From: Armatimonadota bacterium
Lineage (GTDB): Bacteria; Armatimonadota; Chthonomonadetes; Chthonomonadales; Chthonomonadaceae
DNA length: 64,000 bases
Direction: 5' to 3'
Assembly: GCA_028871815.1 (NCBI GenBank)
Contig: JAGWMJ010000007.1
Coordinates: 155,288 to 219,287 of the forward strand
The notes below the pieces were generated by a model. The model did not search any database and had not been told where the DNA came from. It saw only the letters and a program-made list of their open reading frames with translations. Position 1 is the first letter of the stretch. The number at the start of each line of letters is the position of its first letter. Positions 62,935-64,000 of this stretch are shown piece after piece. The position numbers and the translations under genes are program-made.

Positions 62935-63292
62935 CGGTACACCCTCGCACTAAGTTGTCCCGTCTTTTGCGGCGAGGCCGCCCCAACAGTGTGTTCCGCT
63001 GCGTTCGCGGCCCGCACTTGTTCGCGCCCGTCGGTCCCTCGCGACGTGCCAGCGGTCGGAACGGTGGAGCGGAGCGCCCGTTTGCCCGCCTTCGCATTAT
63101 GGTGAGGTCACGCCGAAAAGTACCCCGCGACGTAGGGCGGTAAGCGCCGACCTCCGCCTGGAAAGCCAGAACTGCCTGATTGACGGGTGGTAGACTTGTA
63201 ACATGCACTTCCGGAGGCGCCGCGATCAGGCTGGTGTCGCCGGGCGCGCGCCTACCCTGTTCGGCTGTGCACGTATCCGATCGCTTTTTCAT
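62891..63292 (-). CDS. Uncertain frame between the RHS gene and HEAT protein 1
   Basis: 133 codons beginning 15 bases after the RHS stop, with AAGAGA ten bases before the ATG, and overlapping the start of the HEAT gene. The N-terminal part (EVHVTSLPPVNQAVLAFQ) is protein-like, but the C-terminal part is Arg/Pro/Gly-rich like a shadow frame. It may be a decayed immunity gene or nothing. Confidence 0.22.
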   Translation of the reverse strand: MKKRSDTCTAEQGRRAPGDTSLIAAPPEVHVTSLPPVNQAVLAFQAEVGAYRPTSRGTFRRDLTIMRRRANGRSAPPFRPLARREGPTGANKCGPRTQRNTLLGRPRRKRRDNLVRGCTDDGYLSPSPPSHGG

Positions 63293-63307
63293 GCCGCTTT
63301 ATCTCTT

Positions 63308-64000
63308 TTAGTATGAGCGGGGATACATTTTTTGGCCAATCGGGCCACTTCTCTTTTTTGAACTTCTTCCATTTTTATGCAGCCCGGCCTTGTCGCCCGG
63401 ATCCTTGCCGGGCCAACCCGTACGCGTCTGTTTACCGCGGGCCGGAAAGGGCAGCAGGCGTGGACGAGCCGGGATCGAGATCGGCGGAAAGGGATGCACA
63501 AGGGTTGGCAGTCGCGGGACCGGTGGCGGATGGACCAGGCAATAGATGGCCATAATGCCGCAGCCGACGGCCACGCAGTCGGCGACTGGGTCCTCCGGGC
63601 CACCGCCTGCGATCTCCCCCTCGCCACCGCGAGCGAGCCAAACGGCCGCAGCAGCTGATTGCAGCCGTTCCGGATCCGCCCAGTTCACCGCATCATTCGC
63701 CACAACCCCATAAACGTTCACCCCGCCAGCGATGCCGATGGGGTCGCGGTTTACATACCTGCCCTCTGCCGGGTCGTAGTACCGATAACCCAGCAGGTGC
63801 TGGCCGGTTTCTGTGTCGCTATAGGTCCCAAACTGTGAGCCGAAGCCGGAATACGGATCGGTTGCCGTACCGGAGATGGAGCGGCTGCCGAAGGCGTCGA
63901 AGTCGAACGAGGCGAGAACGGAATCGCTGGAGTTGACCTCTTCGGCCGGGTTGCCCTGCGGATCGAAGGCGTAGAAGATACTTGAAGTGCCCGCACGGCG
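63308..64000 (-). CDS. RHS-repeat protein, C-terminal end with toxin-like tail; 5' end outside window
   Basis: 230 residues are visible. YAFDPQGNPAEEV, DPYSGFGSQFGTYSDTETG, LLGYRYYDPAEGRYVNRDPIG, IAGGVNVYGVVANDAVNWADP are the RHS-associated core that closes the shell of RHS/YD proteins. After it come about 105 residues of different character: a hydrophobic segment (VADCVAVGCGIMAIYCLVH), a Pro-rich link, and a basic Gly/Lys tail (PGKDPGDKAGLHKNGRSSKK). This is the place of the variable toxin domain in polymorphic toxins; its activity is not recognisable. It may be shortened by a frameshift near the end. Confidence 0.85.
   Translation of the reverse strand, partial: RRAGTSSIFYAFDPQGNPAEEVNSSDSVLASFDFDAFGSRSISGTATDPYSGFGSQFGTYSDTETGQHLLGYRYYDPAEGRYVNRDPIGIAGGVNVYGVVANDAVNWADPERLQSAAAAVWLARGGEGEIAGGGPEDPVADCVAVGCGIMAIYCLVHPPPVPRLPTLVHPFPPISIPARPRLLPFPARGKQTRTGWPGKDPGDKAGLHKNGRSSKKRSGPIGQKMYPRSY

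Noticed and set aside
1..64000. CRISPR arrays, complete insertion sequences, rRNA genes
   Set aside because: No regularly spaced repeats, no intact transposase and no rRNA sequence were seen on either strand.

Overview
The window is about 60% GC DNA from a bacterium that most resembles Armatimonadota. The best clue is the two type IV prepilin-like proteins whose N-termini run from [14 protein letters not shown] into ILFPVFxQARE, a wording common in that phylum. The rest fits a plant-polymer or soil lifestyle: GH4, GH38 and DUF2961 glycosidases, CBM9-type secreted protein, Gfo/Idh dehydrogenase, xylose-isomerase-like barrel, and several PhyH dioxygenases and neutral-ceramidase-like proteins. 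This assignment is inference from gene content; no rRNA is present.

Layout. 1-4.5 kb: end of a GH4 glycosidase, a CLC chloride channel and a secreted CBM9-like protein, all on the minus strand. 4.6-7.6 kb: a minus-strand operon of an HTH-ParA ATPase, a protein equal to only the C-terminal half of DUF499 ATPases, and a response regulator, behind a strong promoter. 7.8-20.6 kb: VOC protein, esterase/propeller fusion, DUF899, DUF2961, GH38 mannosidase, S10 carboxypeptidase and two PhyH enzymes. 20.6-26.3 kb: hisF-hisI, two exported cyclophilins, and a nif3-nusB-folD operon in which Nif3 has lost its metal ligands and NusB carries a large insertion. 26.4-31 kb: two tandem secreted Gly/Pro/Met-rich paralogues and a TPR-polysaccharide deacetylase. 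31.2-40.4 kb: citrate synthase with an unusual P-II protein, prepilins, cysC, an Rrf2 regulator, leuS and murB. 40.4-45.3 kb: a tightly overlapped operon of an SDR, two ceramidase-like proteins and a class III aminotransferase. 45.4-49.6 kb: moeA, then a peroxiredoxin gene with an in-frame TGA exactly at the peroxidatic cysteine codon followed at once by a SECIS-like hairpin, then an M42 peptidase and a sugar isomerase. 49.7-55.3 kb: uppP, a YHS-repeat protein, a 55-residue zinc-ribbon membrane protein missed by ORF size cut-offs, tRNA-Gln, a long gene-poor stretch, a lipoprotein, and a structured leader with a terminator before an HNH nuclease. 55.3-60.7 kb: a seven-gene minus-strand operon that starts from a probable leaderless GTG. 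60.8-64 kb: an RHS polymorphic-toxin locus with two HEAT-repeat proteins and an orphan RHS core remnant.

The strongest finding is the selenocysteine peroxiredoxin fused to a thioredoxin-like domain. Next are the HTH-ParA/DUF499-C/response-regulator operon, the RHS locus, and the four-gene ceramidase/aminotransferase operon. Housekeeping functions (translation, folate, histidine, molybdopterin, cell wall) are scattered between these accessory genes.
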